DNA of 64,000 nucleotides from Toxorhynchites rutilus septentrionalis (lineage: Eukaryota; Arthropoda; Insecta; Diptera; Culicidae): contig NC_073745.1 of the NCBI RefSeq assembly GCF_029784135.1, positions 163,567,328 to 163,631,327 on the forward strand, in the 5' to 3' direction. The notes beneath the pieces were generated by a model. It worked only from the letters and a program-made list of their open reading frames with translations. It was not told the origin of the DNA and did not search any database. The position numbers and the translations under genes are program-made. Of this stretch, positions 46,417 to 55,867 are shown piece after piece (the first letter of the stretch is position 1; every line of letters starts with the position of its first letter).

Positions 46417-46805
46417 GGCCCTGATAAGCGCCGTGTTTTATGGAATGGTTCCAATTTAGAAAACTTTGTACTCGTGGTTTTGAAAAAAACCATTTCGAAC
46501 GCCATCGATGCTGCCTTGTTCTGGATTTGCCACCAAAGCAGTTTGTATGAAGAACAAACTTTTATCTTCTGCTCGTCACTCGCTGAAACTGCCTATTCTT
46601 GTCTAGATGTCCACCGAACCGAATGTGGTCTGTTCTGAATGCGGATTTTCTTATCGTCGCGAACAGCTTTGCCAGCCAACTCGATCACTTCGGCGGCCGA
46701 AACTTTATAACGCCGACTAGGTGGACTGGAGCACTGGTACTAACGCGCTCGGCATAGGGATTTTGCCTTTCCCTTCACTTTTCCTCCTTTGTCATGTCCA
46801 GACAT
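46417..46805 (-). pseudogene. Histone H2A pseudogene a2
   Basis: Starts with ATG at 46805 (minus), MSGHDKGGKVKGKAKS, an almost perfect H2A tail. About 20 codons are missing, then YAERVSTSAPVHLVGVIKF and, in another frame, AAEVIELAGKAVRDDKK. The 3' end has a hairpin relic (GGCGCTTATCAGGGCC, 46417-46432). Confidence 0.88.
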
Positions 46806-48791
46806 GGCTGCTTGTGTTGGTTTGTTGATATGTTGTGATGCGAAACGATGGGGTGTATGATTTGGATGAGAATGATCGTTACGGCAGCGGAGCGGGGATT
46901 TTTAAGCTGACTGGCTGGCTCGAGAATTACGCATGTGTGAGACTGCGACCAATGTTTCGTTCATATTTTTTCTTTTTCCTTTCCAATCGGGTTCATTATA
47001 TTTCGCTGCTGCTCTGGTTGCTCGTTTTGGTCGGTACGATATGAGGAGCACAAAATGGACCAATCAAAAATGGGCACATAGTGCATTTGGACAATGCTTG
47101 ATATTTCACAATTATTCAATTATTTATCTCAAGAAAAATGAAATGTTATTCGTTATGATAGATGCGTAGATATATTTCCGATCAATTGATGCAAAAATCT
47201 TTGTGATCTATTGAGAAATGCTCGTGTTATAAGCGTTCCAAATCTTGCATTTTTACCTACTTGTTCAGTGCCTAGATTTTCATTTCACCCGCTATATCTT
47301 CCGGTTAGACGTAGTCCTACGTCAAAAAACAGGAAGTGGGTTATATCTATGGTATAATCGCAAGGGTGACGTAGGACTATCGTTGATTTAGAGATCATTT
47401 GTTTGAAGTTGAATCTAAATCCATTCTGAATGAATGAATGAATGAATATTTGGGAGACTTCGAAAACGAGAGCGTTACGTTGGAGGCACAAGGTTTTATG
47501 CATCCAATATAGGATACGAAAAACCTTGTTCTGAAGAATAATCTTCAGAAGCTAACATGCTAACTGTACTTGATTGACAAATCACAAACCCAAATGTATT
47601 TGAACATATTTGGTCACAGTGTTACATGGATAGAAAACATTCAATTAAACTCTTCCACATGAATATATTTTCAAAATTCCCAAAGGAACTGGCAGATTAT
47701 TTTCAGTAACGATTAGTTATTTCCACATTTTCCTCGATACTGGATGCCCACCAGTGATTAATACCAACTCGATAACCACCTGTTAATAGCACTTGATTGA
47801 AACATATTTGGTCACAGTGTTACATGGATAGAAAACATTCAATTAAACTCTTTCACATGAATATATTTTGAAATTTCCCAAAGGAACTGGCAGATTATTT
47901 TCCAGCAATGATTAGATCTTTCCGGAACTTTCTCGATGCTGAATGGCATCCTAACGGAAAGAGTTCTGCGCGTGTATGTGTCGATCCTTCGCCGTCCACC
48001 TCCTCCAGCACGTTAGGCAACGATGTTGTCTTGTCGATGTTCTCACGAAAAATGAATGTGTCTCACCACCAGAATATCGCTTAAGTATGCTTTTTGTGTG
48101 TGATTGAATCGAGAGAAGGTGTGGTTTACGATGGCAATTTGGAAGGCAAACTAGAGGGGAATGAACTCTCTGAGCTCGGAACTTTCGGCGACTGAGCAAT
48201 AATCGATTGCGGGCGCATACAATATTGGATACGGAAATATCCTACTGATGGGGAAGAATAATCTTCTGAAGCTATCCTGTTAATTGCGATTGATTGAAAA
48301 ACCACAAAACCAAATGTATTTGATCACAGTGTTACATGGAAAGAAAACATTCAAATAAACTCTTTCACATGAATATATTTTGAAAATGCCCAAAGGAACT
48401 GGCAGATTATTTTCAGTAACGATTAGATATTTCCACATTTTCCTCGATACTGGAAGCCCACCAGTGGTTAATGCCAACTCGATAACCACCTGTTAATAGC
48501 ACTTGATTGAAACATATTTGGTCACAGTGTTACATCGATAGAAAACATTCAATTAAACTCTTTCACTTGAATATATTTTGAAAATTCCCAGAGGAACTGG
48601 CAGATTATTTTCAGTAACGATTAGTTATTTCCACATTTTCCTCGATACTGGAAGCCCACCAGTGGTTAATGCCAACTCGATAACCACCTGTTAATAGCAC
48701 TTGATTGAAACATATTTGGTCACAGTGTTACATGGATAGAAAACATTCAATTAAACTCTTTCACATGAATATATTTTGAAAATTCCCAGAG

Positions 48792-49000
48792 TGTGGAGTC
48801 ATGCCTCTTGGCGAAATAAATGAAGTAGCACAGCTCTATCATAGTGACAGCACTGGACGGAATGGCAGCACGGCGAGAGAGAGAGAGAGAGACAGAATAG
48901 AAATACGCGACGTTGAGCGTGGAGGTGGAAAATAGGGAGAGTGAATGAACCAGTGAAAATTGATTGAGTAGTTATTATTGAATCTCGTGCAGACCCTACA
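48792..49000 (+). repeat. 5' LTR
   Basis: 209 bp, TG...CA. Differs from the 3' LTR by four bases in a GA run and one C/T change (about 48949). Confidence 0.9.
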
Positions 49001-49420
49001 AATTGGCGACGAGGACTGTGGAATCACGGTAAGGATTGGATACAATACAATTTTATCGTGAATATGAGGAAAGTATTGAAAAATATTTCGAACGATGAAT
49101 TGGAAAATGGCGTTTTTTTCTTCTTCATAAAACGTCCACGGCTGCATGTCACATGCAACCCATGTAGTGCTGCGGATGGTAGTATTGGTGCAATGGTCTC
49201 AGTTGCAGTGCTCACAGATGCAGGTGACTTAAATTGTGCTGACTGTTGACATTGTTTATGTTGGAGTTGGGCGATTGGTGGCAACCGATATGGGAACGAA
49301 TGTTCTGTAAAAAGAATGCTGAGTGCTTGACTTGAGTATTATATGCTGGTAGTACGAACCGAGCATAAGATTCAGTAATTGGGATTGTTTCAAAGAGTGA
49401 TGAAGGATAATATGTTGGAG
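49001..49420 (+). other. Leader of the LTR element, 5' part
   Basis: No gene. It runs from the primer site to the first hairpin module. Short open frames only. Confidence 0.3.
49003..49020 (+). other. Putative tRNA primer-binding site
   Basis: TTGGCGACGAGGACTGTG immediately 3' of the LTR. TGGCGAC starts are usual in insect gypsy-group elements; the tRNA is not assigned. Confidence 0.45.
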
Positions 49421-49985
49421 TATGTACCTGTTAGAAGAACAGGAGGGGAACAAAAGAATTTGTTCCCGGGCTCAAGCGTATTTATGGTTGTATCTGCCTT
49501 TCTGGCAAGAGGACAATATGTTGGAGTATGTACCTGTTAGAAGAACAGGAGGGGAACAAGAGAATTTGTTCCCGGGCTCAAGCGTATTCATGGTTGTATC
49601 TGTCTTTCTGACAAACGAATAATAAGTTGACGTATGTACCTGTTAGAAGATCAGGAGGGGAACAAGTGAATTTGTTCCCGGGATCAAGCGTATTCATGGT
49701 TGTATCTGTCATTCTGACAAACGAATAATATGTTGACGTATGTACCTGTTAGAAGATCAGGAGGGGAACAAGTAAATTTGTTTCCGGGCTCAAGCGATTT
49801 ATGGTTGTACCTGCCTTCCTGGCAGGAGGTGATTAATTCACGGGTGCTTCAAAAAAACTCGAAGAGCGTGCCTGTTATATGAACAGGAGGAGAACACAAT
49901 CGAATTCTCGGGACGATCTATTGAACGTATAGAACGGATGTACCTGTTGTCTAACAGGAGGTGAACTTGTTTTAGTTCACGGGGC
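49421..49985 (+). repeat. Repeated two-hairpin modules in the LTR-element leader
   Basis: Seven modules, each with hairpin H1 (CCTG..CAGG type) followed two to three bases later by hairpin H2. H1 at 49427, 49533, 49639, 49745, 49810, 49871 and 49943; H2 at 49445, 49551, 49657, 49763, 49829, 49890 and 49961. The first four are in roughly 106-bp tandem units; the last three are diverged but keep both stems. Example pairs: CCTGTT/AACAGG against CCTGCC/GGCAGG, and GGGAACAA/TTGTTCCC against GTGAACT/AGTTCAC. This suggests a structured leader RNA. Confidence 0.75.
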
Positions 49986-49999
49986 GCATATTATTGTTA

Positions 50000-50750
50000 T
50001 ACGTATATTTGTATATTGAAGATAAATCAGGGTTACAGAGCAAGTCACGCGGGAGGCTAATTCAGATTTGTAAAAGGAAGGACGGATAATTTTGTTGTTG
50101 CACTGGAAATCTAACAGATGTCGCCCACCTACCACTGGCTCTGGATTTATTTCAAACATGGGAAAAACAAAACCCTAAAATTATTTGGAACAGATAGTCT
50201 CTCGGGTAACAATAAAATATTGGTACGAAAGTTTCGTTCAAGTTATTGTTTCGTAAGTTCACCGTTTCGGAGGATTTATTTGAATTCTCAAAATCCCATG
50301 CATTTGAAAATTGTTTACTACCATCTCTGAACAGAAACTGTTCGAGGGTGGTGTGTTGGGACAAGCTAGACAAATCGGTTCATTTGCGATAATGCTGTTT
50401 AAAATTTACGTAATAAATATGTTTTGAAAGTGTTGAGAGTTTTATTGCTAGTTAAGAACTCATATAATTTGTAATAATTTATTTCTAAAGAATGTGATAG
50501 CATATGAAATACCTTACATTTATTATTACTGATTATTTCATCTTTTGCTTTCGCTGTGATGAGATCGAATAGTAAAGGCTGTACAAAGATTCGATATCTT
50601 ACAAGGGTGCAACTACAACGTGTGTTTGCCAATTTACCGGACAGAGAAAGTTCTCCTTTAATGTCGCTTGAGATAGTACGATGTCGCAATCAATGCTCTG
50701 AACGCATTCTTCGAACTGTATAGCCAAGACTGTTAATCGAGATACAAGCT
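50000..50750 (+). other. Leader between hairpins and gag; no gene seen
   Basis: AT-rich sequence with short open frames on both strands. Nothing was recognised. It may contain a decayed start of gag. Confidence 0.3.
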
Positions 50751-50757
50751 AAGATAA

Positions 50758-50999
50758 GTGAAACAAAAGGAAGGGGAGAGACTCGCTGATTTCGTTTTGC
50801 GGTTACGACAGCAGATATCCGATAGATGTTTCGCCAAGTATTCAGAAGACGTGAAGGCCACCTTGGTGGAGATATTCCCAGCCGATGCTATTATCGAATC
50901 ACAGGAAATGTTGCGTAGAATACTGCAACAGGATTGTTCTTTCGCGTCATTAGGTGCATTGATAGGAATAGAAAATCAAGTAAAAAGTTAGACGAAAAA
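50758..50999 (+). pseudogene. Gag fragment, first part
   Basis: Plus-strand frame with EGERLADFVLRLRQQ and SQEMLRRIL, the capsid-type helix pattern of Ty3/gypsy Gag. No ATG start, and a TAG at 50989-50991 just before El-2b. Continues after 53695. Confidence 0.6.
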
Positions 51000-51176
51000 G
51001 ACGGGTGGGTAATGTCAGGGACATAACCGGAGTGACGTAGGACTATACAAAGGGGACAGCTTTTGCTAAATATATTTTTTAAATATATTGTTTTATTTTC
51101 TTCTCCTACGTGAATACCTACCTATCTGCCTGAAAAATGGATTAGTTTACTGTTTACTCTTTATGAATATGTTGAT

Positions 51177-51192
51177 GGTTCTGAAAAGAACC
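51177..51192 (-). terminator. Histone 3' stem-loop, perfect consensus
   Basis: The minus strand reads GGTTCTTTTCAGAACC, an exact fit to the histone mRNA 3' hairpin GGYYCTTTTCAGRRCC. Confidence 0.85.
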
Positions 51193-51665
51193 TTTGGTGT
51201 TGTGTTTTTGTTATCACTCGATATTCCCATCTTGTTCGGTTAAACCTTCCTGTTTAGCTATTGCGTTTGCCACTCGCCACAGCTTTCAAAGTTGGAAAAT
51301 TTCTTCCCATCCAGCTTGTGACATATTGTTCAGTAAATTACATTTAATGCGACGTGCCGGAGAAACACTTTGCCACTCACTGAAACTAATTGTTGCCTTG
51401 ATGAGCGCCGAACCGAAGCTGCTCTGTTCTTGATGCGGGTTTTCTGATTGTTGTGAGCAGCTTTGCAAGCCAACTCGAGCACTCCGACGGTCGAAACTCT
51501 ATAATCCCTGTTAGGTATACTGGTGCTCCGGCACCAATCCGTTCGGCCTAGTTACCCTTGCGGAGCAATCAGTGAATGCGACCAACAGGGAACTGCACAC
51601 TTGCACGGTTCGAGTGGGACTTTGCCTTTCCCTTAACTTGTCCTCCTTTGTTTCGTCCACGATGC
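51177..51665 (-). pseudogene. Histone H2A pseudogene b1
   Basis: Minus-strand frame: [34 protein letters not shown], then IIEF and, frameshifted, VLELACKAAHNNQKTRI. It covers the N-terminal tail, helix 1 and most of helix 2 of H2A with two stops. A TTTAATGCGAC MITE end interrupts the 3' half. It ends at the perfect histone hairpin. Confidence 0.9.
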
Positions 51666-51839
51666 CGATGCCGTACAACCACACGGGTTTACGGTTTGAA
51701 AGAAAAATAAGATATTTTTTTGGGGTCCGCGTGTTTTATACTCTAGCGGTACACACTTACAGGATAGAGACAAATCGGCAGACTCAGCCAGAGGGGCGAG
51801 TCCAACGAGACGAACGAATGAGCGTTAAAAGGGAGCGAT

Positions 51840-51916
51840 GGCAAAAAAATACATTCATTACGATTTATTCGCTCGTTGGATTCACATGCAGGCTAAAAAA
51901 GGTCCTTTTCAGGATC
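51840..51916 (+). pseudogene. H2B remnant: flank and 3' hairpin only
   Basis: The sequence before the H2B start in El-2a (TCGCTCGTTGGATTCACATG) and the hairpin (GGTCCTTTTCAGGATC, 51901-51916) are kept. The coding tail present in El-2a is deleted here. Confidence 0.65.
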
Positions 51917-51948
51917 ACAAAATTATCTTCAATCTAAAGAGTTTATCG

Positions 51949-52088
51949 TTTTTTTTTTTTTATCCAAAATATATATTTTTATTAAGGCTCATATGGCGTC
52001 AGCCTAACGGGGCCGGGAGTTCAATATTTCGACAATGTTTGCTTACAACTATGTTAGTAATATGTAACCGATTACTCGCGGTTAATTT
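51949..52088 (-). mobile_element. LINE/SINE 3' tail inserted in El-2b
   Basis: A T-run (51949-51961) followed by sequence containing GGCTCATATGGCGTCAGCC. Duplicated flanks GTTTATCG (51941-51948) and GTTTATTG (52089-52096). El-2a has the empty site (about 45856). Confidence 0.6.
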
Positions 52089-52660
52089 GTTTATTGTTTT
52101 GTTATCACTCGATATCCCCATCTTGTTCGGCTAAACCTTTCTGTTTAGCGATTGCGTTTGCCACTCGCCACAGCTTTCACAGTTGGAAAATTTCTTCCCA
52201 TCCAGCTTTGTGACATGTTGTACAGTAAATTACATTCAATGCAACGTGCCGAATCGCCACTCAGTGTCGCATTGGAGGCGATTTTAACCTGTAATTGAAC
52301 ATTTGCGATGACAGTGGTACAGTGCCGACTTTCAATGTGGGGTCATAATTTGGATCTCTATGTTTACAAAAATGTCCAACTAAATAAGTCGCATTACATG
52401 TCCGTCCAATTAGCTAAATGTCGAACTAATTGTAAATTACTGTACTTCCAATCTGGAAACAATTTATGAATTGGTGAAAATTGAATATTCAGGAAAGTCC
52501 CCAACTATCAATAAGCTCAGAACAACTGCCAAATTCACATACTCATCAGATCCTGGCAAACAAATTATGAAAACATCAATTTGTGTTTTATTATTATTTT
52601 GGATAATGTTTTAGAAAGCATTGAACTTTATTTCCTAAACTCTTTTTTGGAAGGTTTAAT

Positions 52661-53120
52661 GGCCCTGAAAAGCGCCTTGTTTTATGGAATGGTTCCAATT
52701 TAGAAAACTTAGTACTCGTGGTTTTGAAAAAAAACCATTTCGAATGCCCTCGATGCCGCCTTGTTCTGGATTTGCCACCAAAGCAGATTGTATAAAGAAC
52801 AAAATTTTTTCTTCTGCTACCTGCTGCCGTTTTGCGATTGCGTTTGCCATTCGCCACTCGCTGCAACTGCCTGTTGTCTTGATGTCCACCGAACCGAATG
52901 TGTTCTGTTCCGAATGCGGGTTTTCTTATCGTCGCGAGCAGCTTTGCCAGCTAACTCGATCACTTCGGCGGCCGAAACTATATAACGCCGGCTAGGTGGA
53001 CTGGTGCACTGGTACTAACGCGCTCGGCCTAGCTACCCTTGCGGGGAACTCAAGATCAACACGGTTCGAGCAGGATTTTGCCTTTCCCTTCACTTTTCCT
53101 CCTTTACCATGTCCAGACAT
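52661..53120 (-). pseudogene. Histone H2A pseudogene b2
   Basis: ATG at 53120 (minus): MSGHGKGGKVKGKAKS, then SNR. A deletion follows, then AERVSTSAPVHLAGVI and, in another frame, AAEVIELAGKAARDDKKTRI. Further downstream QGGI matches the H2A C-terminal QGGVLPNI region. It ends in a near-perfect histone hairpin (GGCGCTTTTCAGGGCC, 52661-52676). Confidence 0.9.
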
Positions 53121-53699
53121 GGCTGCTTGGGTTGGTTTGTTGATGTGTTGTGATGCGAACCGATGTGGTGTACGGAGAATGATCGTTACGGTAAGCGGTA
53201 ATGAATTAGAGAGACTTTAAACTCTGAGAGTTCATTCGTCTCTATATCGTTACGGCAGCGGAGCGGGGATTTTTAAGCTGACTGGCTGGCTCGAGAATTA
53301 CGCATGTGTGAGAATGCGACCAATGTTTCGTTCATTTTTTTTTCTTTTTCCTTCCCAATCGTGCTTTATTCTATTTCGCTGCTGCTCTGGTTGCCCGTTT
53401 TGGTCGGTACGGTTTGAGGAGCACAAAATGGACCAATCAAAAATGGGCACATAGGACATTTTGACAATGCTTGATATTTCACAATTATTCAATTATTTAT
53501 CTCATGAAAAATTAAATGTTATTCGTTATGATAGATGCGTAGATATATTTCCTATCAATTGATGCAAAAACCTTTGCGATCTATTGAGAAATGCTCGAGT
53601 TATAAGCGTTCCAAATCTTGCATTTTTTCCTACTTGTTCAGTGCCTAGATTTCCATTTCACCCCCTATATCTTCCGGTTAGACGTAGTCCTACGTCAAA

Positions 53700-53900
53700 A
53701 ACAGACAATGCGGAAGTTAACCAACAGGTTCTTATAGTGAGACGAACCTGTCCCGAGTTTCAAGAGAAGTTTTCAACATGCAAATGAGGTTAAGTGTAAG
53801 TTCGAGGACAAGAGTGGATACAACTGCTACAACTGTGGACGTCGGGATCAAGTTTCAACATCTGAAATGACCAGCAAAAGTCAAGGTGTGCCATGCCTAC
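53700..53900 (+). pseudogene. Gag fragment, second part, with zinc knuckle
   Basis: Continues the Gag frame after El-2b (VNQQVLIVRRTCPEFQEKF). It then breaks, with a knuckle-like CYNCGRRDQ at about 53822-53850. Confidence 0.5.
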
Positions 53901-54219
53901 GAACGGGTTAGATACTTCGAGTCATCGAGTCGTTCCCGAAAATTGAATTAGACAATGAAAGTACATGTAGTTATGGAATCAGAAGCTGATTCTGAAGATA
54001 GCCGGAAAGTCGCTCCTGTTGAATCAACATCGGAAACTTATACGTTTCAACCAACGTTGTTTCATGTGATATTGGAGGCGTTAAACTAAATATGCTCGTT
54101 GACTCCGTCTCTCATGTGAATTGGGAGCAGCTTGAAACAGTGAAACATAGCTGTTATCAATGCGCCAAGGGCAGCGAAAGGGTGCTTAGAATAAGGTAAC
54201 GCGAATCCTTTAACAATCC

Positions 54220-54790
54220 TCGGTATTTTTGTGACGGATGTTAAAGTTGAATTAGCTCCGGAATCCAAAGATACAACAACGTTTATTACTTGCAATGGAC
54301 TTTTCCGTTTCAAACGGGTTGCTTTTGGATTAGTTATAGCTTCTGAACTGTTCCAAAAGATCATGAATAAAATATTAGTTGGGTGTGCAGGTACGTGCAG
54401 GTTTAGGAAACTACTTAAACAAATGTTTGTCTAATTTGGTCATACTAGACGAACCTTTACGGAACCTCACAAGAGAAGATTCAATCTTTCCTTGGACCAA
54501 TGAACAACGAGAGTCTTTCGAGCGTATTTTAATCTGCAATGGCCAATAGCCAAAATGTGGGTTTCTTCAATGGAAAAGACCGTATCGAAGTAATGATTGA
54601 CGCAAATCCAACAGATCTCAGGGCATTCCTGCTACAAATTGATGTGCCAGGGTGCTGTTGAATTGTACACTGTGCATCCAAATCGCTAACGGACAAGGAT
54701 GTTTTGTCACGACTGGGCACACTCATATTAGTTCCTTTTGACACTTCTGAGAAACTATTCAACAAGTAACGCTAGATGTTGTTACTGCTG
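54220..54790 (+). pseudogene. Reverse transcriptase fragment of the LTR element
   Basis: TTTFITCNGLFRFKRVAFGL followed by ELFQKIMNKIL is the conserved block just before the catalytic YxDD of Ty3/gypsy RT. The YxDD region itself is missing. Downstream, IDANPTDLRAFLLQ and ASKSLTDKD correspond to the RT/RNase H connection. Frameshifts and stops are frequent. Confidence 0.65.
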
Positions 54791-55640
54791 CTGCATTCAA
54801 TTGAAAAGAGATTGTCAAAGCATCCCGGGATGATTCAGAAATGCGTTATGTTGTAGAATGCCTCGATCTGAATGAAGTCTAAGCGTTGGCTCTTATTTTC
54901 CGTATAGAAACCAACAAGTTTTGTTATTGCTATGACGTTCTCCTTAAAACCGACAGAATTGTAATACCCACAGTATTACGAAAACGGGTATTGCGTGTTG
55001 TTCACCCTTCGGAATGCACATGATGAAATCACATCTGCGGAGCGCTGTATGGTGGCCAAAATTGGAAGGTGAATGGTGGAAGAATTTGTTAATAATGTCG
55101 TTCATGTACTTTGGTTGCTGCTCCTGAATCGTGTCGATGGTCCGAAAGAAAATGCCCTATGGACTCTGGGAAGAAATAGCGGAGGACTTATGGGGACCTC
55201 TACCGGACGGTCAAACGCTTTTTAACGTCGTTGACTATTACATTCGCTTCATTGAAGTATGTGAAATAACGCAAACTACTGCAAGGGAAACCATCCTGCT
55301 ACTTTCGAGAATTTTGACCAGCTACGGTGTACTACTGGCAATACCTCACTGGTCACAACAAAACGATGAGGTTGTGCAACAAAACCGTTCCATACTGAAC
55401 AGATTAAAGATTGCTCAGGAATTGGGACAAAAATGGACAAGGTCTTGGACTAAAACATATTGTCGTACCCCTCAACTCCTAATTCGATCACTGGTCGGTC
55501 TCCATTTGACTTGATGTGTGGAAGGAAAGTGCGCAACAGATTTCCTCAAGTTCCTCGCGAAGTTCACTGGGACGAAGAAGGTAGTGATTTCGACCAGCTT
55601 GAGAACATAAACGCCAAGGATTATCTTCCACACCAAAAAT
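54790..55640 (+). pseudogene. Integrase fragment of the LTR element
   Basis: Broken frames show a decayed integrase zinc-binding region (about 54990-55030, RVLRVVHPSE), a core entry (AEDLWGPLPDGQTLFNVVDYY, split here: AEDLWGPLPDGQ, TLFNVVDYY) and a C-terminal piece (PFDLMCGRKVRNRFP). The DDE triad is not complete. Confidence 0.55.
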
Positions 55641-55657
55641 AAAAGAAAAAGGGGGAT

Positions 55658-55862
55658 TGTGGAGTCATGCCTCTTGGCGAAATAAATGAAGTAGCACAGC
55701 TCTATCATAGTGACAGCACTGGACGGAATGGCAGCACGGCGAGAGAGAGAGAGACAGAATAGAAATACGCGACGTTGAGCGTGGAGGTGGAAAATAGGGA
55801 GAGTGAATGAACTAGTGAAAATTGATTGAGTAGTTATTATTGAATCTCGTGCAGACCCTACA
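55658..55862 (+). repeat. 3' LTR
   Basis: 205 bp, nearly identical to the 5' LTR and preceded by a purine tract. Followed by CAGAG. Confidence 0.9.
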
Positions 55863-55867
55863 CAGAG

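Larger units (their letters stand above)
44380..47323. mobile_element. GACGTAG element El-2a, histone-bearing, left end lost
   Basis: Right end TATATCTTCCGGTTAGACGTAGTCCTACGTC (split here: TATATCTTCCGGTTAG then ACGTAGTCCTACGTC) is identical to that of El-2b at 53660-53694. Inside are two minus-strand H2A relics, one plus-strand H2B relic, histone stem-loops and a TTTAATGCGACAT MITE relic. The left boundary is not seen; the I-like LINE ends at its first recognisable base, so the LINE may have inserted into El-2a or displaced its left part. Confidence 0.65.
51000..53694 (+). mobile_element. GACGTAG element El-2b (2.7 kb), histone-bearing, both ends present
   Basis: Left end GACGGGTGGGTAATGTCAGG with a hairpin (51008-51028) and GGAGTGACGTAGGACTA. 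Right end GACGTAGTCCTACGTC at 53679-53694. A-runs flank both sides (50995-50999, 53695-53699), consistent with an AAAA(A) duplication in gag. It contains two H2A relics, H2B remnants with a 3' hairpin, MITE relics and a LINE tail. Confidence 0.8.
48792..55862 (+). mobile_element. Gypsy-type LTR retrotransposon with near-identical LTRs and a decayed interior
   Basis: Five-base duplication CAGAG (48787-48791, 55863-55867) inside a satellite monomer. LTRs are 48792-49000 and 55658-55862, beginning TGTGG and ending CTACA. A TGGCGACGAGGA-type primer site follows the 5' LTR, and a purine tract (AAAAGAAAAAGGGGGA) precedes the 3' LTR. The interior has a long structured leader, a gag piece, RT and integrase pieces, all broken. 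El-2b (51000-53694) is inserted in gag. Confidence 0.88.
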
